Of a stretch of 64,000 bases of DNA, positions 11,341-22,269 are shown in pieces. Position 1 is the stretch's first letter, and each line of letters begins with the position of its first letter. Both the position numbers and the translations under genes were made by a program. The stretch is taken from contig JADDOH010003974.1 of NCBI GenBank assembly GCA_016648135.1, forward strand, positions 81,538 to 145,537, given 5' to 3'. Under the pieces are notes generated by a model, which saw nothing but the letters and a program-made list of their open reading frames with translations, did no database searches and was not told where the DNA came from. The DNA comes from Agrypnia vestita (lineage: Eukaryota; Arthropoda; Insecta; Trichoptera; Phryganeidae).

Positions 11341-11860
11341 TTTTTTAGAAGTTTTCAATATACTTTTAAAATGTGTGGAGTGTTGTTAAATCATTGATTA
11401 CGTACAATTCCTTTTTTTAAAAAATAAATCAGTTGTCGGAACATTATTGTATTGTTATTAGGAATATTTACGTATAACTTCAAGCTATTGCAAAGTAGAC
11501 AATGATCGTTAAGTCGACAAGCACTAGAAGCTTTTATAGTGTACCTATGTTAGTATACTAAAATGGAAAAACCTTCAACTGTAATCAATAAAAAAATTTA
11601 CTTTTTACTAAAAGAAATAACTAAAAACTAGAATTTAACATTTATTGTCAACTGACATCCATATAAATACAGTGATATTTGGACATTTTATCCATCCTAT
11701 GGTCCGTCAATCCATCTAGTAATGGTTAAAAAAGTAACCAATAAGAGCCAAGTTTTTACAATACTCCCATTCTCATTTTCGGGTTTCGTATCTACCATAT
11801 GCGTCGGAATCTCCATACAAATTACTGAAGTGTATGAAAAAACCATTAAAAATTTGAAAT
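11340..11860. other. Intron sequence, nothing recognised
   Basis: AT-rich; the only open frame (11722-11955) runs into dispersed repeat D and looks random. Confidence 0.3.
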
Positions 11861-12047
11861 ATCCAAAATTATACTGTAATTATTATTTTTTTAACGAAAA
11901 TTTTAAAGATCTTCTTGATCGTTGCTACGAGTCTATTTGCAAAGTTTCAGCTTGATTGGATCACGGGAAAAGGGTTAAAAATCGATCCAAAGTTTTTTCG
12001 TCAGACAAGCAGACGCCACGAGTTAAAAGAAAGGAAGTAAAAATGAA
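11860..12047 (+). repeat. Dispersed repeat D, copy 1
   Basis: Matches 17870-18105: TAACGAAAAT, then GATCTTCTTGATCGT(T/C)GC, then ACGGGAAAAGGGTYAAAAAT, ending CAAGCAGACGCCACGAGTTA and a GGRAGTAA(A/T)A tail. Looks like the 3' end of a non-LTR retroelement; open frames through it are too short to judge. Confidence 0.6.
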
Positions 12048-12049
12048 TT

Positions 12050-12670
12050 ATTTTGGATGTGTAAATATCAAAATAATTTTGAGCTCGGGTATGAATTTTC
12101 TTAGCAATATTACTTTCCACAACTCGTCCCCTCTCCTCTCAATATTCCCGCTACAATCACATTTATTATTTCCACGTAAATGATTCTTTCTCTATTTATA
12201 AAGTCATATTAATACTTTGATGAGACGATTAGAGATTCTAATTATCTCGAAAAATAGTAGAAATAAAATATATTTAATCTTTAGTAAAGATGACGTAGTT
12301 AATGTTTTTCATGTATTTTAATTAAGAAAAATGTAATTAAAATATAATTCACGAAGACCAAAAAACATAAAAAAAAATTAAAAAATGTATATACAATTAC
12401 TTTCTCAATATAACCAATTGTACCGAAGTCAATACCTGTCAGATATTAGGTTTTAATAAAAATTTTAATGTTTAGAAATTACGAATAAAAAATTAAGTCG
12501 GCTCAAAAAATTAGGCGGGCTTCATATAAAATGTTTAAAAAATTCTGACGCGTTACGCACCACCACGTTTCCACAGCACATCCGTTAAACCTAATTAATG
12601 TCAAAAATTATTTGTGACGTATGCGTTGCCTGGTGGCGATTATTTAAGCATCTGCTTTCAACTAATCCTA
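12050..12670. other. Intron sequence, nothing recognised
   Basis: AT-rich, except a slightly GC-richer patch at 12540-12650. No coding frame supported. Confidence 0.3.
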
Positions 12671-12674
12671 ATGG

Positions 12675-12865
12675 GGATTGAGAGGGTTCACCTCCACTAA
12701 TAACATCATGCGGATTACTCGCGTTTTTGCACGAATACTGTACATCTATGGCTTAAAAAAGGACTGGATAATAAACCATGGAACCTTGACTTTCAGATTC
12801 TTTAGCCAAGGTTTTTTCCATCTTCCAGGGCTTCTTCTACTAACAAATTTTTCCTTAAACGGTGA
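12675..12865 (-). mobile_element. Decayed LINE C-terminal fragment
   Basis: On the minus strand one frame reads …RRSPGRWKKPWLKNLKV…, close to the GRRSPGRRRxSWLKNLR motif that ends many insect LINE reverse-transcriptase ORFs. The preceding frame has TV*GKIC** in place of the usual VLQGKIxG. The downstream part (RAKTRVIRMMLL) fits the family's R-A-A-x-K-V-R-I tail. Stops and at least one frameshift make it a dead remnant. The long plus-strand frame 12678-13133 is its shadow. Confidence 0.5.
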
Positions 12866-12869
12866 AATT

Positions 12870-13700
12870 CAGGATCTGATATTCATCTGGATATCTCGTT
12901 TAGGCCCGAAATACTGGAATCTACGGGTTTTATTGCTTAATTGGAGACCCTGTCCACTCACAGACTCAAAGATATTAAATATTTTTAGTGTCTTTATGAA
13001 AAAAATTGAGTATAGCAATTTATCCCCACAGCTTTTTTATGTTTGCAAATCTATCATAGTAATTAAAAGCCAGAACGAAAAAATAAATAGTAAAAAAAAA
13101 ATAATACATAAATTGTGTGTTTTAATAAAATAACTTTATCGAAATAAAATCAGCTGTCGAGTGTTAGGAAAAAAAATTATAATATAAATAGGCAATATAT
13201 TTTTAAGGTTGAAGTCGTTCGTCATTGAAAAAATTAATGAAACGTTGGTCAACAAAATTTACTTTAACACGTAAAATAAACAGCTTCTACAGATGCCAGC
13301 ATTTAAAAAACCTTGAACACACCTACCAGGTACCTATTGGCCAACATTCAATTCTATTTTTTAATTCAATAAAGTATCATACTTTGATCATGGTTATAAG
13401 TATTAGTGAACGCAAATAGTAGTTTGGAAAGGATTTTAGTTAAAAAACTATTTGTACTTTTTTTTAATTTACAAAAATACTTTGTAAAAACACATCAGTA
13501 ACAGTATGAAAACAAAAATAATACCCTACGCAACAACTAAAAATAATAAATGTAAATTCGGACAATTTATTCGGATTTTCAAAACATGTACCTATTGAAA
13601 AATTCACTTATTCGCCTGTTGATAAATTAGTTTTTATATCGTATAATATAATATTTAAATAGTTACTTCTTCTTCAAATGTAGCAAATTTATTTTGTGGT
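12870..13700. other. Intron sequence, nothing recognised
   Basis: AT-rich; the frame at 13225-13419 matches nothing known. Confidence 0.3.
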
Positions 13701-13711
13701 AACATAATTAT

Positions 13712-14009
13712 AATTAATATAAATTAACTTTGTTTAAACCACTTATTTATTGAAAAAAAATCAACATGTTTCAAAGCCAATGGCTTCTTCATCAGGAAAA
13801 CAAAAATAATATTTAAAAATCGAAGTATAGATCAAAATATTAAAAAGTTATATATTATTATTTTCCATATATAACTTTTTAATATTTTGATCTATACTTC
13901 GATTTTTAAATATTATTTTTGTTTTCCTGAGGAGGAAGCCATTGGCTTTGAAACATGTTGATTTTTTTCAATAAATAAGTGGTTTAAACAAAGTTAATTT
14001 ATATTAATT
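13712..14009. mobile_element. Fold-back element B, near-perfect 298-bp palindrome
   Basis: Arms of about 140 bases (AATTAATATAAATTAACTTT… and its complement ending at 14009) are nearly identical inverted copies with a 13-base loop near 13860. Each arm has CTGATGA (minus strand, 13795-13789) or CTGAGGA (plus, 13927-13933), an AAGCC/GGCTT hairpin, GAAA and the palindrome ACATGT followed by U. This is the same layout as fold-back element A, with a different sequence. The arm identity means it is young or has been kept by gene conversion. No protein is encoded. Confidence 0.75.
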
Positions 14010-14039
14010 TAAATAGTTAATTTTAAATAATTTTTATGT

Positions 14040-14161
14040 ACCGGTGAGGTCACAAAAAATATGCGATTAACGTAAGATTAGGTGTTTTGTGATGTGTTTC
14101 GCTTCTTTAATTGGGCCTCATGGTCTGTTGAGGCGTAAAAAGTAAGTAAAAAATAAATAAA
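14040..14161 (+). mobile_element. SINE family 2, 5'-truncated copy
   Basis: Shares with 49966-50149 the block CCGGTGAGGTCA and the 3' part TTTCG(C/T)TTCT.TAATTGG(G/A)CCTC followed by GGTCTGTTGAGGC, then an A-rich tail. The tRNA-like head is missing. It lies 31 bases after fold-back element B. Confidence 0.55.
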
Positions 14162-14164
14162 TAT

Positions 14165-14625
14165 CTTGAAATTTTCCTTTTTTTTCAAATAAACCATCTG
14201 TGGCAAGCACTAGAAATTTAACATAATATTTTCATAATGGATTTAACAAAACCTCTTACCTAGAAGAATTTAATTTGAAATAAAAAAATATCATCTGTGG
14301 TCATTCATATGCTGTGAAATTATTGTATTTTTAAATAGGACACAACATGTAAAATTTAATTATAAAACAACTACCACCATTTTCATATTTTTCTTTGATT
14401 CACATATCTTTTTTTATTTATTTGAAAATGTTAAACCATCTCTGTAATTATCATAAGCAAGTAATTAAAAATCAAGATAAATTACATAAGCTCCAAAGAA
14501 AGGAATCTATTTACTTGGGAAATAGGTTTTTCAAATTTTTGAAAAAAAAAAAAGATAAAGAATACTATAATATATTCTTTATCTGTCTTTTTTTCAAATA
14601 TTCTAACGGTGGAATTGGTGAATAT
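14165..14625. other. Intron sequence, nothing recognised
   Basis: AT-rich with a chance-like open frame at 14395-14628. Confidence 0.3.
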
Positions 14626-14629
14626 TGAA

Positions 14630-14740
14630 TTGTGTTAAGTGATCACTTCAGCCAGCCAGATCATAAGCCCGTGGCTACCCTATAGAGATTTTCACACATG
14701 TTTCCCATATAAATATCTTCGTTTGTGTGAGACTTCTATA
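14630..14740 (+). repeat. Dispersed repeat I, copy 1
   Basis: Shares with 25120-25220 the order (A/T)GATCACTT.AGC…, then a GCCCGTGGC/GCCCTGGGCC block, then …A.ACTTTC/TTTTCACACATGTTTC(C/T)CATA. Related GATCACTT sequences occur near 15875 and 27180. Confidence 0.4.
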
Positions 14741-15550
14741 AATTATCATATTTCATTCAATTTGATGTGATAGTTGCCCAATAGTAGTCAGTCTCAACAA
14801 ATATTTTTCTAGCGAGACACGTTTATTAAATATTACATACATATGTTAATTGTGTACAGATAGGTAAGTAAAGAAAATAAAAATTACTGCGTTCCGTTTG
14901 GACATTTAAACCAATAAACATACAAAAGATAATATATATAAACAAAATAGAATACAAATGTTTACCTTGAATCCGAATGAACCTACGTTACACCTGCTTA
15001 TTATTTGCCTCGTTGTGGCATTTTACAAGAATGAGAAATATCGGAGATAACATTCTAAATGAGACGACCTTCGATGTAAGCTTAAACGTCTTGCCCTATG
15101 AAAAGAGCTAGTATTATTCGTAGGCGTAGTCACCACAGGCATTCAGATATTGAAATCAATGGGAATATTATTTTGCCATTATCTACATGTTTGATCAATG
15201 TGCTTATAAAATAAAAATATGAATCACTGCAGATTTTTTTGTTTCTGGTCGTGTTTCATAATCGTGGTGGGTTTTTATTGCGAGTTGTTCACAGAATAAA
15301 TCAATCATAAAATAACTCTTATAAGATTTTTTATTTGAGTCTTTGTTAACCTTGAACCTGGAAACGGAAGATATATATTTTTATTTTATTTGTTGAGGAA
15401 TCTCAACAGAACTATACTTTATAATGGTAACATGCAATTAATAATGGGCAAACAAATTGCAAAGATCCACAAAAAGAATAAAACGCAATTTAGCGAAATA
15501 CCAAACATGACGTATTGAATCAACATACTAAATACACTCAAATAAAGCAT
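14740..15550. other. Intron sequence, nothing recognised
   Basis: AT-rich; a slightly GC-richer patch lies near 14975-15130, with no coding frame. Confidence 0.3.
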
Positions 15551-15553
15551 ACA

Positions 15554-15780
15554 CTATGGGGCATAAGAGCAAATATCGAAAAAAAAATGTTTTCAATGCA
15601 ATTATCGAGGGTTATTATATAAAATGTACTGCATTCTTCATTTTATGTATTTATTATCCCTTCCAAAATTGTGTTTCTTATAAAATCTCGAGTTCAGTAC
15701 ATTATAAATTAGCAATCTTCGATGACAGCATTAAATTCTTTTTGGATAATGCTGCCTTTGCTTTTAAAGCCTACAATTGA
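15554..15780. mobile_element. MITE family F, copy 1 (decayed)
   Basis: Left end TGGGGCATAAGAGCAAATAT and right end GGATAATGCTGCCTTTGCTT are inverted copies, matching the ends of the better copy at 54982-55262. The internal part also corresponds (TCGAG.T…CAGTACATT). The plus-strand open frame 15556-15780 is a by-product. Confidence 0.5.
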
Positions 15781-15789
15781 GATAAATTA

Positions 15790-16895
15790 TATATGTCGAT
15801 TTGTATGGGAAAGCATATATGGATGTTTTTATTGGCCGTCCATAAGGCATACGGCCTGTCTTAAAAGGTAGCTGAAGTGATCACTTTACACAACGTAATG
15901 TTCACTGATTCCATCCAACCAACTCAAGATCAACCACACATCTATCAAATTTTTGAAAGTTTTATATACCACGTTATTTAGGTAACTAAGTTATTTTAAA
16001 TATTTGATACAACTAGGATATCACAATATATAGTAAAAAATTTGTCATTCCCATGAAACAGGATAAAGATGTGGCATGTTGTAAATGAGACTTTTATATT
16101 TTTTTGACGTGAGCAAATGAGAGTAGGCGTGAGAGAAAAGATAAAGAAATGGCTGAGATCAGGGTTGAGAAACGGAATATCGTAATACTTAATATGTGCA
16201 CGTGTGTAATGATTGGCCAGCATGAACCCGGTGATGAAATTAGACAACGTAATAAGAACTACGTAATCAGTACAGGTTTTTTAATGTAATTATAAATTCA
16301 TCAGTGTCCTTAATATTATAAGTGTATTAAGCGAAATGGGTAATTTATTATTTTTATTTTATTTATTTCTTAAGTTAAGTAATATGACATCCTCATTATT
16401 AACTAGTGTTTTACATTTAATATTCTACAATCTATTTTATTAATATGCTATCTATCCAAATACAAATCTATAAATTAGTAAATGCACATGACAAAATGTT
16501 CTTTTTTATTTATCTGGAATGACAGCATTCTTGATTATAAATGATTCTTAAAACTAGGTGATCTTAAAAAAAATATGTTTTTTTAGCAGTGCACTTTGGC
16601 TGTCAGTTGCGGAGTAATCGTTGCCTGGGAATAACGTCTTCATTTTAATTATAAACTATATGCCATACATTTTGAATCGCAAAGGAAGTAATATTTTTGT
16701 GTTTTCGATATTAAAATAACAGAGATTTCATGATTTAAGTGTGATATTTAATGGATTATAAATTCTACGAACAATAGTCAACTTTGATTGCTGCAAAAAA
16801 CGTTAATAAAGTGTATAAAGTTAATATTGTGAGTATTATATAAAGGATGCTAACACAGATTTATGATATTTTTTATCCGAAAATTTTATATTATT
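15790..16895. other. Intron sequence, nothing recognised
   Basis: AT-rich; 15830-15900 has a faint match to repeat I. A minus-strand frame at 15996-16247 is unremarkable. Confidence 0.3.
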
Positions 16896-16901
16896 TATTG
16901 T

Positions 16902-17046
16902 TATGGCAGTTACTTTGTGATGCAACACAATTATTTTAATTTACAATAAAATTATTTTTGCACTTTACATACGTTACTTACTTATTTTGTTACTAAAATA
17001 ATACATAGTTTCGAAAAAATTTATCAATCTTGTCATCAGTCCTACT
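16902..17046. mobile_element. Single arm of fold-back family G
   Basis: ATGGCAGTTACTTTGTGATG and ATTATTTTAATTTA match the outer left part of the element at 58095-58745. The inner end carries, on the minus strand, CTGATGA, a weak hairpin, GAAAC and TATGTA. The second arm is missing. Confidence 0.45.
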
Positions 17047-17059
17047 TTCATTTTTATTT

Positions 17060-17860
17060 TTTGTAAATACCTACATGATGGTCTTAAAAAATATTAAATT
17101 TTTAAGGGTTGAATTTGGATATTGAACCAATTCTGGGGATGCTGTCGAAATTCCGTATTATCAACTATCCTAATTTCGAATGTCAGTTGGTCCACATCTG
17201 TAACTTGGATTAACAATTTTAGATAATTAGAGTGTGACACGGAATCAGCGCGTGGCTCAGGTTACACGCAAGGGTCGTTATTTATTATTACATTTCATTT
17301 CATTTCAGTACCAATAAATTGGCATTTATTAGACGAATGACATTTAATTGAGTGGTACATACACACATACATACATATTAATATAGGATAATATGTAACA
17401 AGCATCTCGGCCACTACTTGCATCGCTAGATATATAGAAATACATGTTCTGAGGCAGGTAACCATTTATTTCACTTACCTCCTTAGATCGATACCTCACT
17501 AATATTTATTATATTTGAAAGAATGTAAAAATCACGAATAAAAAATATAAAAAAAGTAACCCATTAAAAACTATGTTTTTATTATACTTCATTTCTTTGT
17601 GAAATATAACAACAATTAAAAACATATTAAAACATATAACATAACACTAAACTTGGAGTAATTTAATATTTTTCTAAAATGTCAGATGTTTTGAGCTTTG
17701 ATAAGACACTTCATGCTTTGAAGATAAAATTCTAAAAACATTTGTCAGTCAATTTAAATTTTCGATATTCGTAGTGAAGTACCTATTATGTATACCGACG
17801 GGGTAATTCAAATTTAGAAAATATTCCGCGAAGTTATCGGGCCGCCGTTGCTAATCAAAC
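17060..17860. other. Intron sequence, nothing recognised
   Basis: AT-rich with a small (ACAT)n-like run near 17360-17380. No gene seen. Confidence 0.3.
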
Positions 17861-17869
17861 TTTTCTAAT

Positions 17870-18105
17870 GATTCCAATTTGAAAAATGCCAATAAAATTT
17901 CTAAAAATCCGAAATTGTACTATAATTATTAATTTTTTTAACGAAAATTTGATAGATCTTCTTGATCGTCGCCACGAATCTATTTGCCAAGTTTCAGTTC
18001 GATTGGTTCACGGGAAAAGGGTCAAAAATCGATCTAAAGTTTTTTTTTTACGGCAAGCCGGCAAGCAAGCAAGCAGACGCCACGAGTTAATATAAAGGGA
18101 GTAAA
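17870..18105 (+). repeat. Dispersed repeat D, copy 2
   Basis: Second copy of the family at 11860-12047, ending CAAGCAGACGCCACGAGTTA. A short direct repeat (GGCAAGC…CAAGCAAGCAAGC) just before that end is absent from copy 1. Confidence 0.6.
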
Positions 18106-18109
18106 TAAA

Positions 18110-19080
18110 AGTATCATACGAGGTGCAAGAAAAAATGGAAATAAATGCAATCGGTAGTTTTCATCAAAACAGTGTTTTTCATATAGATTCACAGAAGAAG
18201 TATAAAAAGTATTAAAAATATATAATATAGAGAAATGCTACTAAGTAAAGAACAAGAAAGAACGTAATTTAGTAAAAATTAAAAAATAAGCACAAAAAAG
18301 AGACAGCTGGAAAAAAATATGATACACTTAAAACATGTAAAAAATATTTACAGTATCGAGTAATTACGAGTAAAAATCCCAAAGTAACAAGCAAATTGAA
18401 AGTAATTAAAAAACGAAGTGAGTAATATCGTTTTACAGCTTATATCATACAACACGTTACATATTGGTATGCAAAAAATAACAAGCAGGAATAACATATA
18501 CCTCAAATATATTAAATAAAAAAATAGAAATATGCATACGATCAGTTTACCAAGAGTTCAAAATTGGAGGTTACTTTCACAAGAATACTCATTTATTTCC
18601 CGACACTCACTCAACAAAATACTGCACAGTTTATTCATCAAGATTTATTACTGTTCTAAGGCAGATCAGTTCATCCAAGGAACTCTTACAGCCGGTTGCT
18701 CCCAATTTTGAAAAAGCATTTTGTTAATAATTTACGGAACTTTAAGGGTTTAGAAGTTGAGGTACCTTGAGGTAGTTATAAATTCTCGGTCCTGTAAATA
18801 TTGCATGTCTAAATTCTGCAAAGGATGTTTTCACTAGCGGAACATTTAATTTATATCTTCGTCTTTGTGCTAGTAAATTTTGGATGGGTAATATAGTGTA
18901 ATTCTTTGTTTTCATTCAAGTCTTTCGCATTTTAATGAATATTGTCAAATATTTAATACATTAAGCTTACTTATTTAATAGTAAAGGCTCTAATCATCTT
19001 ATTGGAAGGACTTTTTGAAAATTATTCGTAATTATTATTATTATTATTAAATTATTCGCCTTTCGTGCTTTCTTCAGCGT
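18110..19080. other. Intron sequence, nothing recognised
   Basis: A-rich on the plus strand to about 18530, then ordinary AT-rich DNA. A short ATT run occurs at 19032-19049. Confidence 0.3.
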
Positions 19081-19084
19081 GTCA

Positions 19085-19315
19085 ATATTATACCTGTAAA
19101 AAATCACGGGACATAATGATTGCAGGATTTTGAAGCTGAAAATTCATGAAAACCATATGTATTTTTTAAATTAACTTTATTCGCTTAAACTTAAAACTAA
19201 AAATAAAAAATAATAATTTGGTGGGCGATCCTTGCGTATTGTCTAAAGCTGTAAATCCAGAGTAGTTTACCAGCATGTTACGGGCGACGAATTTATTATG
19301 TTTAGATTATTTCCG
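19085..19315 (+). repeat. Dispersed repeat E, copy 2
   Basis: Second copy of the repeat at 6541-6840; the alignment is gapped but collinear over its length. Confidence 0.45.
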
Positions 19316-19319
19316 GTGA

Positions 19320-19945
19320 TTTTTCATAGATTTATGGCTACTTATTATAAAACTATTTTAATTTCAAAAGACATTTTCATGCAAAATTAGTCAATAATTT
19401 TTTCTCCTTTATTATTTACAATCTTTTTTTGCTGACGTCTTTAAGTTTTTCGATGCCTGTGCAATAAAATCATTCAGTCTTGAATGGAAGAATATGTCAT
19501 TTGAACTGAAGGCGATGTCAAAGGTGCTCACTTTTAGCTACTTGACATTTTAATTTGGTGGAGAGTAATTAAATAAATAAATATATGTAGCTTTAAAGCA
19601 AACAAAATATCTTATAGAGCATAAACATAAGATCAATTTTAATGATGTTCAACTTTTTGAATCAATTTATTTAACTTTTAATTTTAAAATTAAAAAAAAT
19701 AACACCGCTTTTGTTAATATGTACTTAATACATGAATACCTAAATATAAATATATTAGTATTTTATATTTTTTTTGTATTTATTCCTAAGTAATTATCAT
19801 TATTTATCGTAATCGTTTGCAATTGTAGGTTTTTGTCTCATTATAAATGAAATTCTACTCAATTATAGAATTGGCAGTTATTCGTGGTTTCAGATTTTAA
19901 TTTAAATATATGATATAACCCTACTTTGTATAACATGCCTACACT
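19320..19945. other. Intron sequence, nothing recognised
   Basis: AT-rich, no structure noticed. Confidence 0.3.
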
Positions 19946-19947
19946 TA

Positions 19948-20086
19948 TTATTAATTAAGAATTATTGTTGGCTATTACAATAATTTCGGGGAGAACAGAA
20001 TAGACTTTTCATTGGTATGTTAAAATAATCATTTAAGTCATCATTTAAGTTTTGTTCTTCCCGAAACTAATAATTCTTAATAATTG
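19948..20086. repeat. Inverted repeat (hairpin) of about 140 bp
   Basis: Left TTAATTAAGAATTATT…TTTCGGGGAGAACA pairs with right TGTTCTTCCCGAAACTAATAATTCTTAATAA. The left arm has a 13-base insertion. No second copy was seen in the window. Confidence 0.55.
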
Positions 20087-20089
20087 TGT

Positions 20090-20600
20090 GCATGTGATAT
20101 AAGTTAGTTAAAAATATATTCTACTCACTCAAACAAAAACCTAAAAAACTTTTCTGTCTATTTTATTTTTAATGAGTCACTAACGGAACACTGAATACAA
20201 AATACATAAGAAACAATACATAATTTATTTCAAACTCAGCCCAATATCTCAAGTACAAGTGTCTTCGGCCTACTCTAGCAACATGCATAGATTAATATAT
20301 AAAGGCAATGCGATCTTGTATATGTATGTATGTGTGCATGTACAGTATTGTATAGTGCAGGTGGCGAATTTCTTATGTTATGTTATTTATTAATATATTT
20401 TATGTTCCGAAAATTTTACTTTTTTACACAAAAATACGGTAAACTCTAATTTTTTTCACATAGGTACTCATAGCGCTAGAAAAGATAAAAAAAATGCATA
20501 AAAACGGTGTACATGCAAATTCGAGGACTATCTTCTGCCGTTTGGATTAAAATACAACCCCAAATGGTTAGGTTACCCATGTTAGTTCTGAGAGATAAAT
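20090..20600. other. 3' end of the large intron, nothing recognised
   Basis: Unique-looking AT-rich DNA leading to the acceptor of the main exon. Confidence 0.35.
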
Positions 20601-20622
20601 AATTGGTTTTATTTCATTTCAG

Positions 20623-21120
20623 GTGACCTTAGCACTTTTGGTGCTGGTGTCCGTGGCAGCAGCCGGCAGCTATTCTCCGAGGCTGAAGCGCCAGATCTTC
20701 GACACCATCGACTTCAACTCTGGCTACAAGAAGGCCAGGGAACCCGCTCGGCAAAACAGCCTGGAGCCTCGTTCCGGAAAGGGGCCCGCGGAAGGCTACA
20801 GATACGATCGACCCACCACTGGGGCCAACACGTATCTGCCGCCCAGCACCAAAAGTACCCCGGGGCCCAAGTACCTCACTCCAAGCACAGTACGAACTAC
20901 CACTCGAACAACGACCTACAGGAGCCTGGGAACAATTCCTCCATTCACTGGAACATACCCCACCTACTCAAGCCGCGCCTATACGCGGTACAACTACACG
21001 GGAACATACCCTCCGTATCCATCCACCATGAGGCCACTGACCACCCTGTCCACGAAACGACCGGTGGTCGGATATGAATACACAAAACCTAACAACGGAT
21101 TCACTGTCGAAGACGTGTAA
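20623..21120 (+). CDS. Main exon of a secreted cuticle-type protein with GYxYxxP and YLPP motifs
   Basis: With exon 1 (2341-2349) this encodes 168 residues. Residues 1-17 form a signal peptide (MHKVTLALLVLVSVAAA), with cleavage likely near 17-19. A dibasic RLKR at 23-26 fits the furin-type R-X-K-R rule, so a second cut before Gln27 is possible. The rest is extracellular and low in complexity: GYRYDRP at 61-67, TYLPP at 73-77, a Thr/Arg stretch at 94-103, Tyr/Pro/Thr repeats (FTGTYPTY, YTGTYPPY) at 111-135, and GYEYTKP at 153-159 near the C-terminus. Such GYxYxxP and YLPP motifs are common in insect cuticle and other extracellular matrix proteins. The Rebers-Riddiford chitin-binding consensus is absent, so direct chitin binding is not shown. 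The exon is far richer in G+C than its surroundings (39 of 60 bases in 20641-20700), as expected for a maintained gene. It ends at TAA 21118-21120. Confidence 0.8.
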   Translation: MTLALLVLVSVAAAGSYSPRLKRQIFDTIDFNSGYKKAREPARQNSLEPRSGKGPAEGYRYDRPTTGANTYLPPSTKSTPGPKYLTPSTVRTTTRTTTYRSLGTIPPFTGTYPTYSSRAYTRYNYTGTYPPYPSTMRPLTTLSTKRPVVGYEYTKPNNGFTVEDV

Positions 21121-21298
21121 GGCGTGACGGCAGCTGTAAAAGCTACCACAGAAAAATTTAAAACCAGAGTACGCATTTGTCACACAACACTCACAAGTCA
21201 CAAAAATAACCACAGATAGAAATACGCATTTTTTTTAATATTTAAAAAAAATATTAGCATTTCCCTCCATTGCATAAAAAAAATTTTTTTGAAAATTA

Positions 21299-21516
21299 AA
21301 TAAATTACTATTTTTAAATAGTTTTTGCCAATAATTACTTATCTGTGATTTCTTTGAAATTAAAAAACTTTCGTTGAGTTTCTTGTATCACCGTTTAAAT
21401 TTTTACGTATAATTTCAACAGATGTCGTTAAGTTTAAAAGTGGCTGATATTTATAAAGGTCGTTTCGTTTACAACCAAACTTGAAATATTCCTATTCTTT
21501 TATATTGTTTAATAAA
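21299..21516 (+). terminator. Candidate 3' UTR end with two poly(A) signals
   Basis: AATAAA occurs at 21299-21304 and again at 21511-21516, about 180 and 390 bases after the stop codon of the cuticle-type gene. Either could set the 3' end. In such AT-rich DNA the hexamer is frequent by chance, so only the placement supports the call. Confidence 0.4.
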
Positions 21517-21529
21517 CATGTCCAACCAA

Positions 21530-22000
21530 AAACCTATCCAAAAAATTAAATGAATTTCAAAAGCATAATCGTCTTTTATTGAATAAATTTTATCTGATTT
21601 TTGATCTACACCGATCACGAAAAATGGAGCTCAAAAATTAAAAATTGAAGACCTCAAAGATGAGCCTGATGTAATAGTGAAGAGAGAATTTATGGTGAAA
21701 AATGAAAAGTTACGTGAAAATTTTATGACAAAAAAAAAATTACATAGGTTATACCAAAAAAATTTACAGATAAGGTAAAATGTGTTATATTTCAAATCTA
21801 TCGAATACTGAGTGACATACAATGAATCATGTTAGTGAAGTCAGAATAGACACAGTTCACAGATTATTTTCACTATCCACAAGTTCACTTGTCTGCGTTG
21901 TATCTTTCGATTGAGTGATTCATCATACAATTAATATCTACGAGGATATGAGGACTAGAGAATCAAAAAGGATAATAAGCGGATATGGAGGGTGAGGTAG
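21530..22000. other. Intergenic DNA after the cuticle-type gene
   Basis: No gene recognised; a minus-strand frame (21631-21822) looks random. Confidence 0.35.
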
Positions 22001-22004
22001 GTAG

Positions 22005-22165
22005 ACCTCTTTTCATATAAGAAAGACAATTGAATTAGTATGTAAAGGCCGTGCAAACGACGCACATTGTTTCGTTGTGTTGGTGTTTACGGGTAGAAAC
22101 ATCAACTCATCGAAACAATGTACGTTGTATGCACGGTTTACATATACTAATTCGATTGTATTTTT
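22005..22165. mobile_element. Fold-back element C, copy 1
   Basis: Arms 22026-22079 (ACAATTGAATTAGTATGTAA…CGCACATTGTTTCGTTGTG) and 22109-22159 are inverted copies. The left flank GGTAGGTAGACCTCTTTTCA matches the right flank of the related copy at 60849-61030 in inverse orientation, so it is probably the outer terminal repeat. Confidence 0.6.
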
Positions 22166-22269
22166 TAAGTTAAAATAAGTAGAGTATCTGTTAGTGATTA
22201 AATGGCAAGTAGTAACAATTTAAAATAATTGTAATGTGTTATTGAAAACAGATATGTATGTTTGATTAT

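Larger units (their letters stand above)
2350..20622 (+). other. Large intron of the cuticle-type gene (about 18.3 kb)
   Basis: Begins with GTCAGA after the three-codon exon and ends with a pyrimidine-rich tract and acceptor (TTTTATTTCATTTCAG) at 20607-20622. It holds one LINE tail, one SINE, two fold-back elements, LINE C-terminal remnants and several dispersed repeats, listed separately. This intron is inferred from frame and signal-peptide continuity, not from a transcript. Confidence 0.55.

Noticed and set aside
11956..12183. The 75-codon frame after repeat D as a gene
   Set aside because: It begins inside a dispersed repeat and has no motif or splice context.
12678..13133. The 151-codon plus-strand frame as a gene
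   Set aside because: It covers the complement of a LINE C-terminal fragment and continues into random AT-rich codons; no splice or promoter context.
20494..20520. ATGCATAAA at 20494 as the true first exon
   Set aside because: It resembles the Met-His-Lys start, but has no leader or TATA context and no good donor in phase.
20968..21213. Minus-strand frames across the cuticle-type exon
   Set aside because: They are shadows of the GC-rich plus-strand exon, with no independent motifs.
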